A stretch of 7,045 nucleotides of DNA from Rickettsiales bacterium. GTDB taxonomy: Bacteria; Pseudomonadota; Alphaproteobacteria; Rickettsiales; Anaplasmataceae. Shown here one piece after another: positions 6,176 through 7,045 of the stretch. The stretch's first letter is position 1, and each line of letters opens with the position of its first letter. The position numbers and the translations under genes are program-made. The notes under the pieces were generated by a model that was not told the origin of the DNA, did no database searches, and saw only the letters and a program-made list of their open reading frames with translations. The stretch is from positions 1 through 7,045 of the forward strand of contig JAISAR010000084.1 in assembly GCA_031266615.1 (NCBI GenBank), given 5' to 3'.

Positions 6176-6775
6176 ATGGACAAAAAATTGAATAAAAGTA
6201 AAAAATCGTTGGCAGACAAGAAGGCTAAAGAAGCACCTCCTGTTAAAGACCTCACTAAAAATAAGAGCAGGAGAGACTTTATAACATTAACTACATGTGC
6301 TATGGCAGGTGTAGGAGCTGCAAGTGGACTTTGGCCACTAGTTAAGTCTATGAATCCTTCTGCTGAAGTTTTAGCGATGTCTACGGTCGAGGTTAATCTA
6401 TCTGATATTCAAGAAGGGCAAGGGAAAAAAGTAAAATGGCAAGGTAAACCGGTATTTATTCGCAGACGTACGAAACAAGAGATTGAAGCGGCAAGAGCAG
6501 CTGACGTAAAAAATTTGCGAGACCCCCAGCCTGATGAGCAAAGAGTATGCAAAGGAAAGGATGAGTGGTTAATTATGGTTGGAATATGTACCCACCTCGG
6601 GTGTGTGCCGGTTGATCATGCTACAAAAGACGGCAATGGCTGGTTCTGCCCTTGCCATGGCTCATACTATGATACATCAGGCCGAGTAATTGGGGGGCCT
6701 GCACCAAAAAATATGGCTATACCTGATTATTTCTTCCCAAGTGAAAATGTTGTGATAATTGGCAAAAAGGCTTAA
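6176..6775 (+). CDS. petA: Ubiquinol-cytochrome c reductase Rieske iron-sulfur subunit
   Basis: This is the [2Fe-2S] subunit of respiratory complex III (cytochrome bc1), which takes an electron from ubiquinol at the Qo site and passes it to cytochrome c1. The 199-aa product has both cluster boxes: CTHLGC (138-143) and CPCHGS (158-163). They give ligands Cys138, His140, Cys158 and His161 and the disulfide pair Cys143-Cys160. GGPAPKNMAIP (173-183) is the usual proline loop. A twin-arginine motif SRRDF (31-35) followed by a hydrophobic segment (about 36-57) indicates Tat-dependent insertion, with the segment kept as membrane anchor and the cluster domain in the periplasm. About 30 lysine-rich residues precede the arginines, more than is usual, but no later start keeps the Tat motif with a better ribosome site. 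petB and petC do not follow within the window; a repeat does. Confidence 0.97.
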   Translation: MDKKLNKSKKSLADKKAKEAPPVKDLTKNKSRRDFITLTTCAMAGVGAASGLWPLVKSMNPSAEVLAMSTVEVNLSDIQEGQGKKVKWQGKPVFIRRRTKQEIEAARAADVKNLRDPQPDEQRVCKGKDEWLIMVGICTHLGCVPVDHATKDGNGWFCPCHGSYYDTSGRVIGGPAPKNMAIPDYFFPSENVVIIGKKA

Positions 6776-6879
6776 CCTAGTAGATCTCTTGCATTATGGT
6801 AAGGAATTTTTAGGAGAAACGCAGATGGGCACACTTGAAGTATTGTAATTTGGTTACATAGTAAACGATGTCAATAGAA

Positions 6880-7037
6880 ACAAAAAAAAACTACTTGACA
6901 AATCTCACCAACCCCCTTACAATGAGACTGAAGCTATTATTTATCTTCAGTCTGTGCAGATTAAATGACAAAAAAACTTAGCATATTTGGCGTCTCATGT
7001 TTAATTTTTCGCACTATGTGCACTGCATGTCTTTTTA
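6880..7037 (-). repeat. Copy C of the palindromic repeat, inverted relative to copy B
   Basis: Read on the minus strand, this stretch matches 472-640 throughout: AGACATGCAGTG (7032-7021), AAAAATTAAACA, TTTTGTCA-TTTAA, TTGTAAGGGGG (6922-6912, one base different near the end) and TTGTCAAGTAG before a T-run. It contains a 9-bp hairpin, AGACTGAAG (6925-6933) with CTTCAGTCT (6945-6953), at the place where copy B has its 14-bp palindrome. The similarity fades just after the T-run, at about 6880, 105 bases after petA. The other end runs close to the window edge and may continue. Confidence 0.7.
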
Positions 7038-7045
7038 AAACTTCT

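Overview
The window looks like a piece of a Wolbachia (Rickettsiales, Alphaproteobacteria) chromosome. The reasons are AT-rich spacers, a gyrase A and a Rieske protein of alphaproteobacterial type, a small CaMKII_AD/SnoaL-like secreted protein, a long orphan acidic protein, and degenerate palindromic repeats between genes. The genus call rests on pattern recognition and was not confirmed by a search.

Layout from left to right. Bases 1-768 hold no convincing gene. They contain a perfect DnaA-box 9-mer at the very edge (4-12), two diverged copies of a palindromic repeat (about 161-322 and 349-640) and a strong hairpin between them. Two minus-strand genes follow: a 147-aa exported SnoaL/NTF2-like protein (769-1212) and a 511-aa protein of unknown function (1378-2913). 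Both have clear Shine-Dalgarno sequences that place their starts inside the longest open frames. A terminator-like hairpin (1343-1365) separates them, so they are probably separate transcription units. A minus-strand tRNA-Val(UAC) (3173-3248, CCA encoded) is transcribed divergently from gyrA, and the 131-bp spacer between them holds promoter candidates for each. On the plus strand gyrA (3380-6091, complete) is followed after 84 bp by petA (6176-6775, complete Rieske iron-sulfur subunit of the bc1 complex). Beyond petA is a 7-codon mini-frame with a good ribosome binding site, then an inverted copy of the left-hand repeat that runs to the window end.

The known genes are housekeeping: GyrA pairs with GyrB for DNA supercoiling, PetA serves respiratory complex III, and the tRNA serves translation. 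They are neighbours without an obvious shared pathway. The best candidates for something new are the 511-aa orphan, with an acidic tract and a duplicated YYPIS motif, and the repeat family, whose copies lie in inverted orientation around the whole gene block. I see no CRISPR array, no insertion sequence with a transposase, and no multi-gene defence or toxin system.
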